Source: Rhynchopus euleeides (taxonomy: Eukaryota > Euglenozoa > Diplonemea > Diplonemida > Diplonemidae). Taken from it: a DNA stretch of 64,000 bases. Position numbers and translations under genes: made by a program. This document shows, piece by piece, positions 13,601 to 21,843 of the stretch. The number at the start of each line of letters is the position of its first letter. Position 1 is the first letter of the stretch. The notes beneath the pieces were generated by a model. The model was not told the DNA's origin. It saw only the letters and a list, made by a program, of their open reading frames with translations, and ran no database searches. The stretch covers positions 1,736,001-1,800,000 of the forward strand of contig OY723273.1 in NCBI GenBank assembly GCA_963210315.1. Direction: 5' to 3'.

Positions 13601-14352
13601 CCGCATCTACAGGAGAAATGTTGCACCGACAACGGCAGTGCTGGGCACTGCTTCTGTTGAATGCTTGTTTCCAAGCCCCGCTTTGTCTCCACCAGGCTTC
13701 GCCAACTGAGCAGCAAAAGCCTTGCAAATGTACTCTTTGCGGGAGTGGAATGTCGCGAAGATTCACAGGGTATCTCCGTAGCCACTCTTGCGAGGTAGAA
13801 AAGTTCACGGGATCACCAAGAAGGCTCTTTGTCGGCCCACTTCAGGACTATTTGCGCTGCCGGGACTGCACCCGCCACTGGCGGGGAACTGCCAATGCAG
13901 CACCTACAAAGGCAACAAAGCAAACTCAGGTTGAGGCTGCAGACCTGGTTGCTGAGCTGGTGTTCTAGAAGGGGGGGACCCGGGAAGGCAGCAACGTCGA
14001 ATTCTGGGTGAACGGGGTGGTGGGGGGCAACTCAACTGTGTGTACTGTGACCGAGTCTGACCGAGTTTCGGCCCCAACCCCAAAATCCAAGCTAAGCCCC
14101 TGCCCCCCCCCTTTTTCAAAAAAGCAAACAGATTTTCTTACCCATCACCCCCCTTCGCAGATCACGGTCGTGCGGCGCGGCGTTGAGTTTGAGGGGTTCA
14201 GCGATGGTGACTTGATGCAGGACGTCCCCCTCCCCAGTGTCAACACCTGCTTCCACTACCTGAAGCTCCCCGCCTACTCCTGCAAGACAGCATTGCGCGA
14301 GAAGCTCGTGTATGCGATAAACGAAGGGCGCGAATCCTTCGAGCTGTCATGA
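1674..14352 (+). CDS. HECT-type E3 ubiquitin ligase, TRIP12/UPL3 clade (5 exons)
   Basis: The product passes ubiquitin from an E2 through a catalytic cysteine to substrates. CDS = 1674-8441, 8625-8733, 8914-8999, 9217-9318, 14161-14352 (2,418 aa); all junctions keep frame and use GTATGN...CAG. Residues about 1-330 are ARM-like helices resembling the TRIP12/UPL3 N-terminus (EELCTVLCIGTEESLRGL; later LRVLSVMYTANPRHAIAIF). The middle (about 430-1900) is Ser/Ala/Gly/Pro-rich and probably disordered, with a (GGT)n glycine run near 7117-7140. The HECT domain spans about 2030-2418: FEREPGTGMGPTTEFF, then LLCGK, DHGYT, SGSPRMPLGG, and the catalytic SVNTCFHYLKLP with Cys about 2385 (codon 14248-14250), ending ESFELS. 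The start is the ATG at 1674; the open frame extends upstream only through a non-ATG repeat stretch. The last intron (4,842 bp) is mostly two transposons. The family call is strong; the substrate is unknown. Confidence 0.93.
9652..10798. mobile_element. TA-flanked inverted-repeat element, family A copy 1
   Basis: The element is flanked by TA (9650-9651 and 10799-10800). It begins GGGGGGGTCAAATG and ends CATTTGACCCCCCC. The terminal inverted repeats are about 340-355 bp, from the ends to about 10010 and from about 10432. They differ only near the tips, where the right end has an extra ACGTAAAAGGGTGG-type segment. The central 420 bp has no recognisable transposase, so it is probably non-autonomous. 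Copy 2 (40120-41266) has the same length and is inverted. A TA duplication suggests a Tc1/mariner-like or another TA-specific superfamily. Confidence 0.85.
10964..11806 (+). CDS. Hypothetical Ala/Gly-rich protein inside hAT element B
   Basis: An open frame of 280 codons starting at ATG 10964 and ending TAG at 11806. The N-terminal 110 residues are low complexity with repeated TAPSG-type units, encoded by repeats near 10922, 11096 and 11211. The C-terminal half is more protein-like, with an acidic stretch (EFDDDPANVWEPEDDLQAID) and a charged end (RVYMRKLQTEVERGE). I do not recognise a family. It may be a cargo or accessory frame of the transposon, or a fortuitous frame in GC-rich DNA. It lies in an intron of the HECT gene, on the same strand. 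Confidence 0.4.
   Translation: MPPAESASRAAPAPMQGQAQHAECPPSGSGATENHQGGGSQTSNTAPSGVPSAAPVTAAGAQPSGPAQAARRRQGGGSHTFNTAPSGTSGGTAPGGAGGIQGVAATMMRNAAQARRDGQRRSRTAASSRRLEELRQGDAAGPMEFDDDPANVWEPEDDLQAIDAYGDDETPAANIPALQELAASRVWAEGVVARARGMAPCVSMGGAIPRTVEAWRHCFHPSYGLCPLSPRVAGDVAAEWLQARILQGGAQAEPGNQTREPGVSLRVYMRKLQTEVERGE
12403..13077. mobile_element. hAT MITE nested in element B
   Basis: The termini are CAGGGCGTTCGCTA and TAGCGAACGCCCTG. It is flanked by a perfect 8-bp duplication GGTGCAGC (12395-12402 and 13078-13085), the standard hAT signature. Subterminal copies of GGGCGAAGTTGG face each other. There is no transposase. The interior carries one copy of the GC-hairpin repeat (12745-12802). Confidence 0.92.
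12745..12802 (+). repeat. GC-hairpin repeat family M
   Basis: Unit of about 58 bp: ...GTTCACTACCGTGGCCTCCG followed by GCGGCTGGGGGGCTCCGCC and CCCCAGACCCCC. GGGGGGCTCCGCCCCCC forms a tight hairpin. The other copies are at 23832-23893 (-), 24001-24061 (-), 24735-24802, 24894-24960 and 52841-52897. Confidence 0.85.
13086..14000 (-). pseudogene. Transposase-like debris in element B
   Basis: No intact frame. The minus strand at about 13480-13650 aligns by eye at roughly 75% with the plus strand of element F at about 53555-53720 (shared core CATTTCTCCTGT.GATGC.GACAGTCA.GGGAGGTG). In translation both give a Cys-containing segment followed by SREV. Coding origin, probably of a transposase, is an inference from this shared block. 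Confidence 0.4.
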
Positions 14353-14556
14353 TGTTTTCCCCCCAGCAATCCGCCCCCGCGCGGGCAGCCCTCCCCCCTC
14401 CACAGATCTGGCAGGCGTGTGCCGTGCGTTATCTTGGCACACACCCCCCCCCACCCCACACACCTGCGCCCAGAAGCTGATCTGCCAACTGCATGCCATA
14501 CTGCACTATCCCCTATCCTACCAAGTGGGGCAGTTAGTTATTTTTTTCGATATTTC
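14353..14556. other. 3' flank of the HECT gene
   Basis: About 200 bp between the HECT stop codon and the large CACGG element. It is C-rich, then AT-rich toward 14540. I see no gene and no clear polyadenylation signal. Confidence 0.5.
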
Positions 14557-14602
14557 CACGGTGGGATCTTGTAAATTTTACATGTATAACTACAAGTATA
14601 TA

Positions 14603-14932
14603 CCGTATACGTAAATATTATGGAACGTAAATATTATGGAACGGGCCCATTTTTGGCCGGTCCGTTCCATAATATTTACGTTCCATAATATTTACAGGGC
14701 CAGTTGGGGACTCGGTGGTGAGGACGGCTTGCGTCAGGAATCGCGCGAAAAGTGCACGAGTAGGTCCCGTCAGGGACTCTGTATGCCGTCCGATCACCTG
14801 GTCCAAGTCCCCGAGTCGCAGAAAGCCCTGTAAATATTATGGAACGAAAAAAATCTGGAACGCCAACCCACCAGCGTTCCAAAATATTTACGTTCCATAA
14901 TATTTACGTTCCATAATATTTACGTATACGGT
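14603..14932 (+). repeat. Hairpin repeat family G, copy 1
   Basis: Both ends carry alternating copies of GTAAATATTATGGAACG in opposite orientations, including a 55-bp near-palindrome at about 14619-14675. The GC-rich core (about 14695-14832) folds on paper as nested stems: CAGGGC with GCCCTG, GGGGACTCGG with CCGAGTCCCC, and GGACGGC with GCCGTCC. A second copy, nearly identical and in the same orientation, is at 21183-21527. Confidence 0.8.
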
Positions 14933-15160
14933 ACATGTATTATACATGTATAATACTTGCATGTCAACTATTATACATGTATAATACATGTATATGCCTG
15001 AAATATACATGTAAAATACATGTACCGTAAACGGAAATATTGTGGACCGTAATAAAGGTGAACCGTACTATAGGTGGACCGTAAAAAAGATGGAACAAAT
15101 GGGATTTTTCCGGAACTTGGAACATTTTTACGGTCCACCTATTTTACGGTTGGGATCGTG
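14933..15160. repeat. AT-rich subterminal repeats and GGTGGACCG hairpin (left side)
   Basis: From 14933 to about 15030 there are interleaved copies of tacatgtataatac and its complement. From about 15053 to 15150 lies a short inverted-repeat unit, GGTGGACCGTAAAAAAGATG with its partner ending TTTTTACGGTCCACC. The same hairpin recurs at about 20780-20863. Confidence 0.7.
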
Positions 15161-15732
15161 GACTTGGCGGTTTTTTTTACGAGTTCCTTCGCGACGAAGT
15201 CGCGAAGGAACCAAGGAAATCGTACGGCTGAAGCTGCAGGATTAACACCACAGGGCCTCAGCACAGAGTGTGCACTCACCATCGTCCGGGAACTGTTCTC
15301 CCACAGTTACTGCAGGGTGTACTACACTAAAGGAGTACGATTTCCCTGAATTTTTCGGGCACTGATTCACGAATTTACATCTGGAGGGAGCCCGGTGGTC
15401 TCAGCTTCTGTCTGCGCGCCCTGCCGTACTGTGGCTGCTTTTGTGGGCTCGTGCAGCAGGTTCTACTTTTACTTCTACCGGAATGCTCCTTGCATGGTAC
15501 TACACTTCTCGAGGTGTGGTGGTGGGTGAGTCTCGAGGTGAGATCGTGCCTTTTCCACACGCAGGGAGGACTTGCTTCTCTTGCTGGTGTTGGTTGCGGT
15601 GGTGGAGGGAGGGTCCAAAGCTGGGAGGTCGGGAGGCCTACGTGTGGGTGTCTGCGGCGTGGAGGCCGCAGTCCGCGCCCCGCAACCCACCAGCCCGCGG
15701 GCGAAAAACGCATTGTCTTTTCCATATTCAGT
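15161..15732. other. Spacer between left L arm and element K1
   Basis: No gene seen. The minus strand at about 15240-15345 resembles the plus strand at about 63668-63780 (shared CTGTGGGAGAACAGTTCC). A palindromic TTCCTTCGCGACGAAGTCGCGAAGGAA lies near 15184-15210. Confidence 0.45.
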
Positions 15733-16047
15733 GGGGGTCTTCGCTAGCCGGTGCAAAAAAGTGCAGGCTGGTGCAGGGCAAAATGGGCCGAAAATGGGCC
15801 AAATCGGAGGCAAAAAAAAGGGCGGGGAGTTGGGTGGCCCCTAGCTGGGAGCACGCATTTGGACCCAAAAAATAATGTCGAGCGGTCCCTGTGCATTGTT
15901 CAGCCCTCACAGGACGAGAAGGCACGGCGGGGCCCGTGTCACGGGTAAACATTGAGATCAACCTGTCATCCTGGGCCAAGCCAAGATGGGAGCTGGCCGC
16001 CTGGGGCAATGCAGGAGCAACGGCTAGTGCTCGTGCTGGCACGAAGC

Positions 16048-16895
16048 GGAGCCAGGCAGTGCTGTCCCGAGAACGGGCCGAGCCAGACAGTGCTGTCCCA
16101 AGGGTGGGCCGAGCCAGACAGTGATGTCCCGAGAATGGGCCGAGCCAGGCAGTGCTGTCCCAAGGGTGGGCCGAGTGGGCCGAGCCAGACAGTGCTGTCC
16201 CGAGAACGGGCCGAGCCAGACAGTGCTGTCCCGAGGGTGGGCCGAGCTAGGCAGTGCTGTCCCGAGAATGGGCCGAGCCAGGCAGTGCTGTCCCAAGGGT
16301 GGGCCGAGCCAGACAGTGCTGTCCCGAGAATGGGCCGAGCCAGACAGTGCTGTCCCGAGAATGGGCCGAGCCAGACAGTGCTGTCCCGAGAACGGGCCGA
16401 GCCAGACAGTGCTGTCCCGAGGGTGGGCCGAGCTAGGCAGTGCTGTCCCGAGAATGGGCCGAGCCAGGCAGTGCTGTCCCAAGGGTGGGCCGAGCCAGAC
16501 AGTGCTGTCCCGAGAATGGGCCGAGCCAGACAGTGCTGTCCCGAGAATGGGCCGAGCCAGACAGTGCTGTCCCGAGAACGGGCCGAGCCAGACAGTGCTG
16601 TCCCGAGGGTGGGCCGAGCTAGGCAGTGCTGTCCCGAGAATGGGCCGAGCCAGGCAGTGCTGTCCCAAGGGTGGGCCGAGCCAGACAGTGCTGTCCCGAG
16701 AATGGGCCGAGCCAGACAGTGCTGTCCCGAGAATGGGCCGAGCCAGACAGTGCTGTCCCGAGAACGGGCCGAGCCAGACAGTGCTGTCCCGAGGGTGGGC
16801 CGAGCTAGGCAGTGCTGTCCCGAGAATGGGCCGAGCCACGCAGTCCTGTCCAGAGGGTGGGCCGAGCCAGGCAGTGATGTCCCGAGGGTGGGCCG
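16048..16895. repeat. 31-bp minisatellite array 1
   Basis: About 27 units of consensus GGGCCGAGCC-AGACAGTGCT-GTCCCGAGAAT (31 bp). A higher-order repeat of 186 bp (6 units) is visible at about 16254, 16440 and 16626. The unit contains no stop codon in several frames, so long open frames cross the array on both strands. These are not genes. Confidence 0.93.
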
Positions 16896-17590
16896 ACATC
16901 ACATCCGGTCTCGGCCCGCTGTCTGGACCGCAGCAACAAGAAATCTGCGCTGCATGCACAGGAGCAGGGGGACTTGGCCCGTCCGCACTCCGACATTGCA
17001 CCGCGCTGCCCCAGCGCTCCAGATCACAAGGCCCCCTGTGCCGCAGGAGGTGGAGACGTCGCACACCAGCAGGATGACGTCGCAGACCAGTTCACCACCC
17101 CCAACAGTAGGTCACACTCCGCCTCGCCTGTAGGCCGTCTACTGTATGCAGGAGTCTGCGTGTGTTGATAAAGACACACACGCCCGGCACACCTGATTCT
17201 ATGGGCAGCGCTCGTAACTCTCTCGGCGCCAAGTCGAAGCTGAGCAAGATTTGGTTGGACGGTGCAAATATAGCTAGCCTTGCGGGCTCGCTAAGACACT
17301 CTCCGAGCTAGCTACATGAACACAACATTGCACATCGCACGGTTTCGAAGGATGGGTACGCGATGCGGGTTTAGGTCTTGTGTTAATGTTACACACAGCA
17401 AGATCCCTGACGGAGGGGATCGATGGAGGCACTGAGGAGATCATGACTGGGAAGGGGTCCTGCATCGAACCCCCTCTGAGTGGAGCAAACACTCGGTACT
17501 CCGGGCGCCACGTTCTGCTCGGCTGGACATCACCCCGAGGTCGTGGCCACGGCCCCCGACCACTCACTGCGGGGAGCTTCCCGTCCAGAC
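16896..17590. other. Non-repetitive spacer between arrays 1 and 2
   Basis: Contains no clear gene. A plus-strand stretch at 16920-17140 is mildly coding-like, but no family is recognisable. Confidence 0.4.
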
Positions 17591-18122
17591 AGTGTCTGGA
17601 CATCACTCCTGGGCTCGACCCACTGGGCCGAGCCGACGAGTCGTGTCCAGACACTGGGCCGAGCCCAGGAGTGCTGTCCAGACACTGGGCCGAGCCCAGG
17701 AGTGATGTCCAGACCCTGGGCCGAGCCAGGGAGTGGTGTCCAGACCCTGGGCCGAGCCCAGGAGTGCTGTCCAGGCACTGGGCCGAGCTCAGGAGTGCTG
17801 TCCAGTCCCTGGGCCGAGCCCAGGAGTGCTGTCCAGACCCTGGGCCGAGCCCAGGAGTGATGTCCAGACCCTGGGCCGAGCCAGGGAGTGGTGTCCAGAC
17901 CCTGGGCCGAGCCCAGGAGTGCTGTCCAGACACTGGGCCGAGCTCAGGAGTACTGTCCAGTCCCTGGGCCGAGCCAGGGAGTGGTGTCCAGACACTGGGC
18001 CGAGCCCAGGAGTGGTGTCCAGACCCTGGGCCGAGCCCAGGAGTGCTGTCCAGACACTGGGCCGAGCCAGGGAGTGATGTCCAGTCCCTGGGCCGAGCCC
18101 AGGAGTGCTGTCCAGACACTGA
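17591..18122. repeat. 31-bp minisatellite array 2
   Basis: About 17 units of GGGCCGAGCC-CAGGAGTGCT-GTCCAGACACT (31 bp), with G/C variants. The unit shares its first ten bases and the AGTGCTGTCC core with array 1. Confidence 0.93.
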
Positions 18123-18336
18123 CGATGTCCTGCCTCATACCCGCCATGCCCGCAATGCACTTCCGGATCACATGGTTGTGGATTTTTAGCGCCTTCCGCA
18201 TTCCCTCGAAAGACTTCTCCAAGCAGAGGGTCGAGGCCTGCACGTCTGTGACCACGAGTGTCGTGATCTTCGTCTCTGTGGAGTAGTCATCGAAGAGCAG
18301 CGCCTGCTGGCTGTCTTCGTTCAGCATCCTACGACT
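18123..18336 (-). pseudogene. Coding-like fragment between arrays 2 and 3
   Basis: The minus strand reads about 70 residues of protein-like sequence (including QQALLFDDYSTETKITTLVV and KALKIHNHVIRKCIAGMAG), bounded on both sides by satellite. It has no start or stop of its own that fits a gene. It could be a captured gene or transposase fragment. I do not recognise the family. Confidence 0.4.
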
Positions 18337-20452
18337 AGGCCGGCTATGGGCCGATCTCGCCCGTACTGGGCCGGACATGGGCCGATCTCGGCAGTACTGG
18401 GCCGGCTATGGGCCGATCTCGCACGTACTGGGCCGGCTATGGGCCGATCTCGGCAGTGCTGGGCCGGCTATGGGCCGATCTCGCCCGTACTGGGCCGGCT
18501 ATGGGCCGATCTCGGCAGTGCTGGGCCGGACATGGGCCGATCTCGGCAGTGCTGGGCCGGCTATGGGCCGATCTCGCCCGTACTGGGCCGGCTATGGGCC
18601 GATCTCGGCAGTGCTGGGCCGGACATGGGCCGATCTCGGCAGTGCTGGGCCGGCTATGGGCCGATCTCGCCCGTACTGGGCCGGCTATGGGCCGATCTCG
18701 GCAGTGCTGGGACGGCTACGGGCCGATCTCGCCCGTACTGGGCCGGCTATGGGCGATCTCGGCAGTGCTGGGCCGGCTACGGGCCGATCTCGCCCGTACT
18801 GGGCCGGACATGGGCCGATCTCGCCCGTACTGGGCCGGCTATGGGCCGATCTCGGCAGTGCTGGGCCGGCTACGGGCCGATCTCGCCCGTACTGGGCCGG
18901 ACATGGGCCGATCTCGCCCGTACTGGGCCGGCTATGGGCCGATCTCGGCAGTGCTGGGCCGGCTATTGGCCGATCTCGCACGTACTGGGCCGGACATGGG
19001 CCGATCTCGGCAGTGCTGGGCCGGCTATGGGCCGATCTCGCCCGTACTGGGCCGGCTATGGGCCGATCTCGGCAGTGCTGGGCCGGCTATGGGCCGATCT
19101 CGCACGTACTGGGCCGGACATGGGCCGATCTCGGCAGTGCTGGGCCGGCTATGGGCCGATCTCGCCCGTACTGGGCCGGCTATGGGCCGATCTCGGCAGT
19201 GCTGGGCCGGCTACGGGCCGATCTCGGCCGTACTGGGCCGGACATGGGCCGATCTCGGCAGTGCTGGGCCGGCTATGGGCCGATCTCGCCCGTACTGGGC
19301 CGGCTATGGGCCGATCTCGGCAGTGCTGGGCCGGCTATGGGCCGATCTCGGCAGTGCTGGGCCGGCTATGGGCCGATCTCGCACGTACTGGGCCGGACAT
19401 GGGCCGATCTCGGCAGTGCTGGGCCGGCTATGGGCCGATCTCGCCCGTACTGGGCCGGCTATGGGCCGATCTCGGCAGTGCTGGGCCGGACATGGGCCGA
19501 TCTCGGCAGTGCTGGGCCGGCTATGGGCCGATCTCGCCCGTACTGGGCCGGCTATGGGCCGATCTCGGCAGTGCTGGGACGGCTACGGGCCGATCTCGCC
19601 CGTACTGGGCCGGCTATGGGCGATCTCGGCAGTGCTGGGCCGGCTACGGGCCGATCTCGCCCGTACTGGGCCGGACATGGGCCGATCTCGCCCGTACTGG
19701 GCCGGCTATGGGCCGATCTCGGCAGTGCTGGGCCGGCTACGGGCCGATCTCGCCCGTACTGGGCCGGACATGGGCCGATCTCGCCCGTACTGGGCCGGCT
19801 ATGGGCCGATCTCGGCAGTGCTGGGCCGGCTATTGGCCGATCTCGCACGTACTGGGCCGGACATGGGCCGATCTCGGCAGTGCTGGGCCGGCTATGGGCC
19901 GATCTCGGCAGTGCTGGGCCGGCTATGGGCCGATCTCGCACGTACTGGGCCGGACATGGGCCGATCTCGGCAGTGCTGGGCCGCCTATGGGCCGATCTCG
20001 CCCGTACTGGGCCGGCTATGGGCCGATCTCGGCAGTGCTGGGCCGGACATGGGCCGATCTCGGCAGTGCTGGGCCGGCTATGGGCCGATCTCGCCCGTAC
20101 TGGGCCGGCTATGGGCCGATCTCGGCAGTGCTGGGCCGGCTATGGGCCGATCTCGCACGTACTGGGCCGGACATGGGCCGATCTCGGCAGTGCTGGGCCG
20201 GCTATGGGCCGATCTCGCCCGTACTGGGCCGGCTATGGGCCGATCTCGGCAGTGCTGGGCCGGACATGGGCCGATCTCGGCAGTGCTGGGCCGGCTATGG
20301 GCCGATCTCGCACGTACTGGGCCGGACATGGGCCGATCTCGGCAGTGCTGGGCCGGCTATGGGCCGATCTCGCCCGTACTGGGCCGGCTATGGGCCGATC
20401 TCGGCAGTGCTGGGCCGGCTATGGGCCGATCTCGCCCGTACTGGGCCGGGTC
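18337..20452. repeat. 31-bp minisatellite array 3
   Basis: About 68 units of GGGCCGGCTA-TGGGCCGATC-TCGGCAGTGCT (31 bp), alternating GGCAGTGCT and GCCCGTACT variants. A 30-bp unit missing one C occurs near 18748 and again near 19615. With its neighbours it is part of an 867-bp duplicated segment. The right edge passes into array-2-like units (20449-20487). All three forward frames are open for over 700 codons because the unit lacks stops. Confidence 0.95.
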
Positions 20453-20487
20453 CAGGAGTGGTGTCCAGACCCTGGGCCGACCCAGGC

Positions 20488-20769
20488 TGTGGGTGGTGCA
20501 TTTTGGTGCATTTTCCGTCGGTTTAGGTGAAAATTGTCGAATTTTGTCGAAATTTGACGACAGGTGACGAACAGCGAGAATCCCCGAAAAACCGGTTTTT
20601 AATTCATTTTTGGGGGGGGGTCTTCGCTGACGAAGTTTTTGTCGAAGACCCCTGTCGTCGTCGTCAGAACACTGCCGTCTTCGGTGAAAAACCCCCTGAA
20701 ACAGCCGTTTTCCTAATTATGTGACGAACGACGAAGTTTGTCGAAGTTTGTCGACCAGCGAAGACCCCC
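20488..20769. repeat. Right arm of K1
   Basis: GTGCATTTTGGTGCATTTTC and GACGAAGTTTGTCGAAGTTT motifs here are also found in the small K elements. An internal copy of the terminus (GGGGGTCTTCGCTGACG) lies at about 20615. Confidence 0.65.
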
Positions 20770-20779
20770 AGTCCCAATA

Positions 20780-21182
20780 AATGGTGGACCGTAAAAAAGA
20801 TGGAACGTTTGGCCTTTTTTTGGGAACTTGGAACATTTTTACGGTCCACCCTTTTTCCGTTTACGGTATATCAAGTAAAAATACATGTATAATACTTGCA
20901 TGTCAACTATTATACATGCATTTTTACTTGATATACATGTATTTTACATGTATATTTCATGCATTTACATGTATTTTACATGTATAATACTTGTCATGCA
21001 AGTATTATACATGTAAAATACTTGCATGACAAGTAAAATACATGTATAATACTTGCATGACAAGTAAAATACTTGCATGCAAGTAAAATACATGTATTTT
21101 ACTTGCATGCAAGTATTTTACTTGTCATGCAAGTATTTTACATGTATAATACTTGCATGACAAGTATTATACATGTAAAATA
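20780..21182. repeat. GGTGGACCG hairpin and AT-rich subterminal repeats (right side)
   Basis: The hairpin at 20780-20863 matches the one at 15053-15150. From 20864 to 21182 there are interleaved copies of acatgtataatacttgcatg and its complement, several forming perfect palindromes. Confidence 0.75.
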
Positions 21183-21527
21183 CCGTATACGTAAATATTA
21201 TGGAACGTAAATATTATGGAACGGGCCCATTTTTGGCCGGTCCGTTCCATAATATTTACGTTCCAAAATATTTACAGGGCCAGTTGGGGACTCGGTGGTG
21301 AGGACGGCTTGCGTCAGGAATCGCGCGAAAAGTGCATGAGTAGGTCCCGTCAGGGACTCTGCATGCCGTCCGATCACCTGGTCCAAGTCCCCGAGTCGCA
21401 GAAAGCCCTGTAAATATTATGGAACGAAAAAAATCTGGAACGCCAACCCACCAGCGTTCCAAAATATTTACGTTCCATAATATTTACGTTCCATAATATT
21501 TACGTTCCAAAATATTTACGTATACGG
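21183..21527 (+). repeat. Hairpin repeat family G, copy 2
   Basis: Nearly identical to 14603-14932 and in the same orientation. It carries one extra terminal GTTCCAAAATATTTAC unit at its right end. Confidence 0.85.
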
Positions 21528-21770
21528 TACATGTAAATGCATGAAATATACATGTAAAATACATGTATATCAAGTAAAAATACATGTATAATAGTTGACA
21601 TGCAAGTATTATACATGTATTTTTACTTGATATACATGTATTTTACATGTATATTTCAGGCATATACATGTATTATACATGTATAATAGTTGACATGCAT
21701 GTATTATACATGTATAATACATGTATTATACTTGTAGTTATACATGTAAAATTTACAAGATCCCACCGTG
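21528..21770. repeat. AT-rich right terminal arm of element L
   Basis: Continues the TACATGTATAAT direct and inverted subterminal units and ends in the CACGG terminal repeat. Confidence 0.6.
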
Positions 21771-21782
21771 TCCCAATCTACC

Positions 21783-21843
21783 CGGGGGGGGGGGGGGGTG
21801 TGTGTGTGTGTGGTTATCAAGTTTTAAGGCGGTGTCGCCCTGC
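21783..21843. repeat. G run, (GT)n and shared 31-bp motif
   Basis: A G14 tract is followed by (GT)n. Then comes a block beginning GGTTATCAAGTTTTAAGGCG and ending GTGTCGCCCTG, which recurs inverted at about 55097-55131, again beside a (CA)n run. Confidence 0.6.

Larger units (their letters stand above)
10827..14102. mobile_element. hAT-like DNA transposon, family B
   Basis: The termini are CAGAGGCTTAGCTTGG (left) and CCAAGCTAAGCCCCTG (right), an inverted pair of the CAGNG type typical of hAT. The flanks are C homopolymers on both sides, so an 8-bp duplication of C is possible but cannot be proved. Subterminal ACTCGGTCAGCTGACCGAGTTTC-type repeats occur at both ends. It holds a 280-codon frame (10964-11806), a nested hAT MITE (12403-13077) and transposase-like debris near 13480-13980. 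The element sits in the last HECT intron. Confidence 0.72.
9319..14160 (+). other. Last intron of the HECT gene, transposon-filled
   Basis: The intron starts GTATGC after ...GGLVPK and ends CTTCGCAG before ITVVRRG. It is 4,842 bp, against 183, 180 and 217 bp for the other three introns of this gene. A TA-type element (9652-10798) and a hAT element (10827-14102) together make up about 4.4 kb. What remains is about 0.4 kb, close to the size of its neighbours. The splice phase (0) and the HECT alignment across it both fit. Confidence 0.85.
15733..20769. mobile_element. Satellite-carrying element K1 (3-bp duplication AGT)
   Basis: Flanked by AGT at 15730-15732 and 20770-20772. The left end is GGGGGTCTTCGCTAGCC and the right end is CCAGCGAAGACCCCC. 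The two small relatives at 39737-39844 and 49282-49390 have the same termini and 3-bp duplications (CTT, AAA), which supports the boundary. The 5,037-bp interior is mostly three tandem arrays with 31-bp units. G-run termini with a 3-bp duplication fit a PIF/Harbinger-like, non-autonomous origin; that assignment is inference. Confidence 0.75.
14557..21770. mobile_element. Large CACGG-terminal element (family L) wrapping a satellite-bearing element
   Basis: The ends are inverted copies of about 44 bp, beginning CACGGTGGGATCTTGTAAAT and closing with its complement ...GATCCCACCGTG. The bases outside are TC on both sides (14555-14556, 21771-21772), a weak 2-bp duplication. Subterminal DNA at both ends is AT-rich and packed with direct and inverted copies of ACATGTATAATACTTGCATG-like units. 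CAC...GTG termini with dense subterminal repeats resemble CACTA/EnSpm or Transib-type elements. No transposase is seen. It contains two copies of hairpin family G and all of element K1. Confidence 0.65.

Noticed and set aside
16024-17133. Long frames on both strands over array 1
   Set aside because: Satellite translation (QCCPENGPSQTVLS and similar); no independent evidence for coding.
16048-20452. CRISPR-like array because of roughly 31-bp direct repeats
   Set aside because: Units are head-to-tail with no spacers, the DNA is eukaryotic, and there are no cas genes.
18346-20567. Three overlapping open frames of over 700 codons on the plus strand
   Set aside because: They exist because the 31-bp satellite unit has no stop codon and cycles through all frames; the predicted proteins are the same repeat in three registers.
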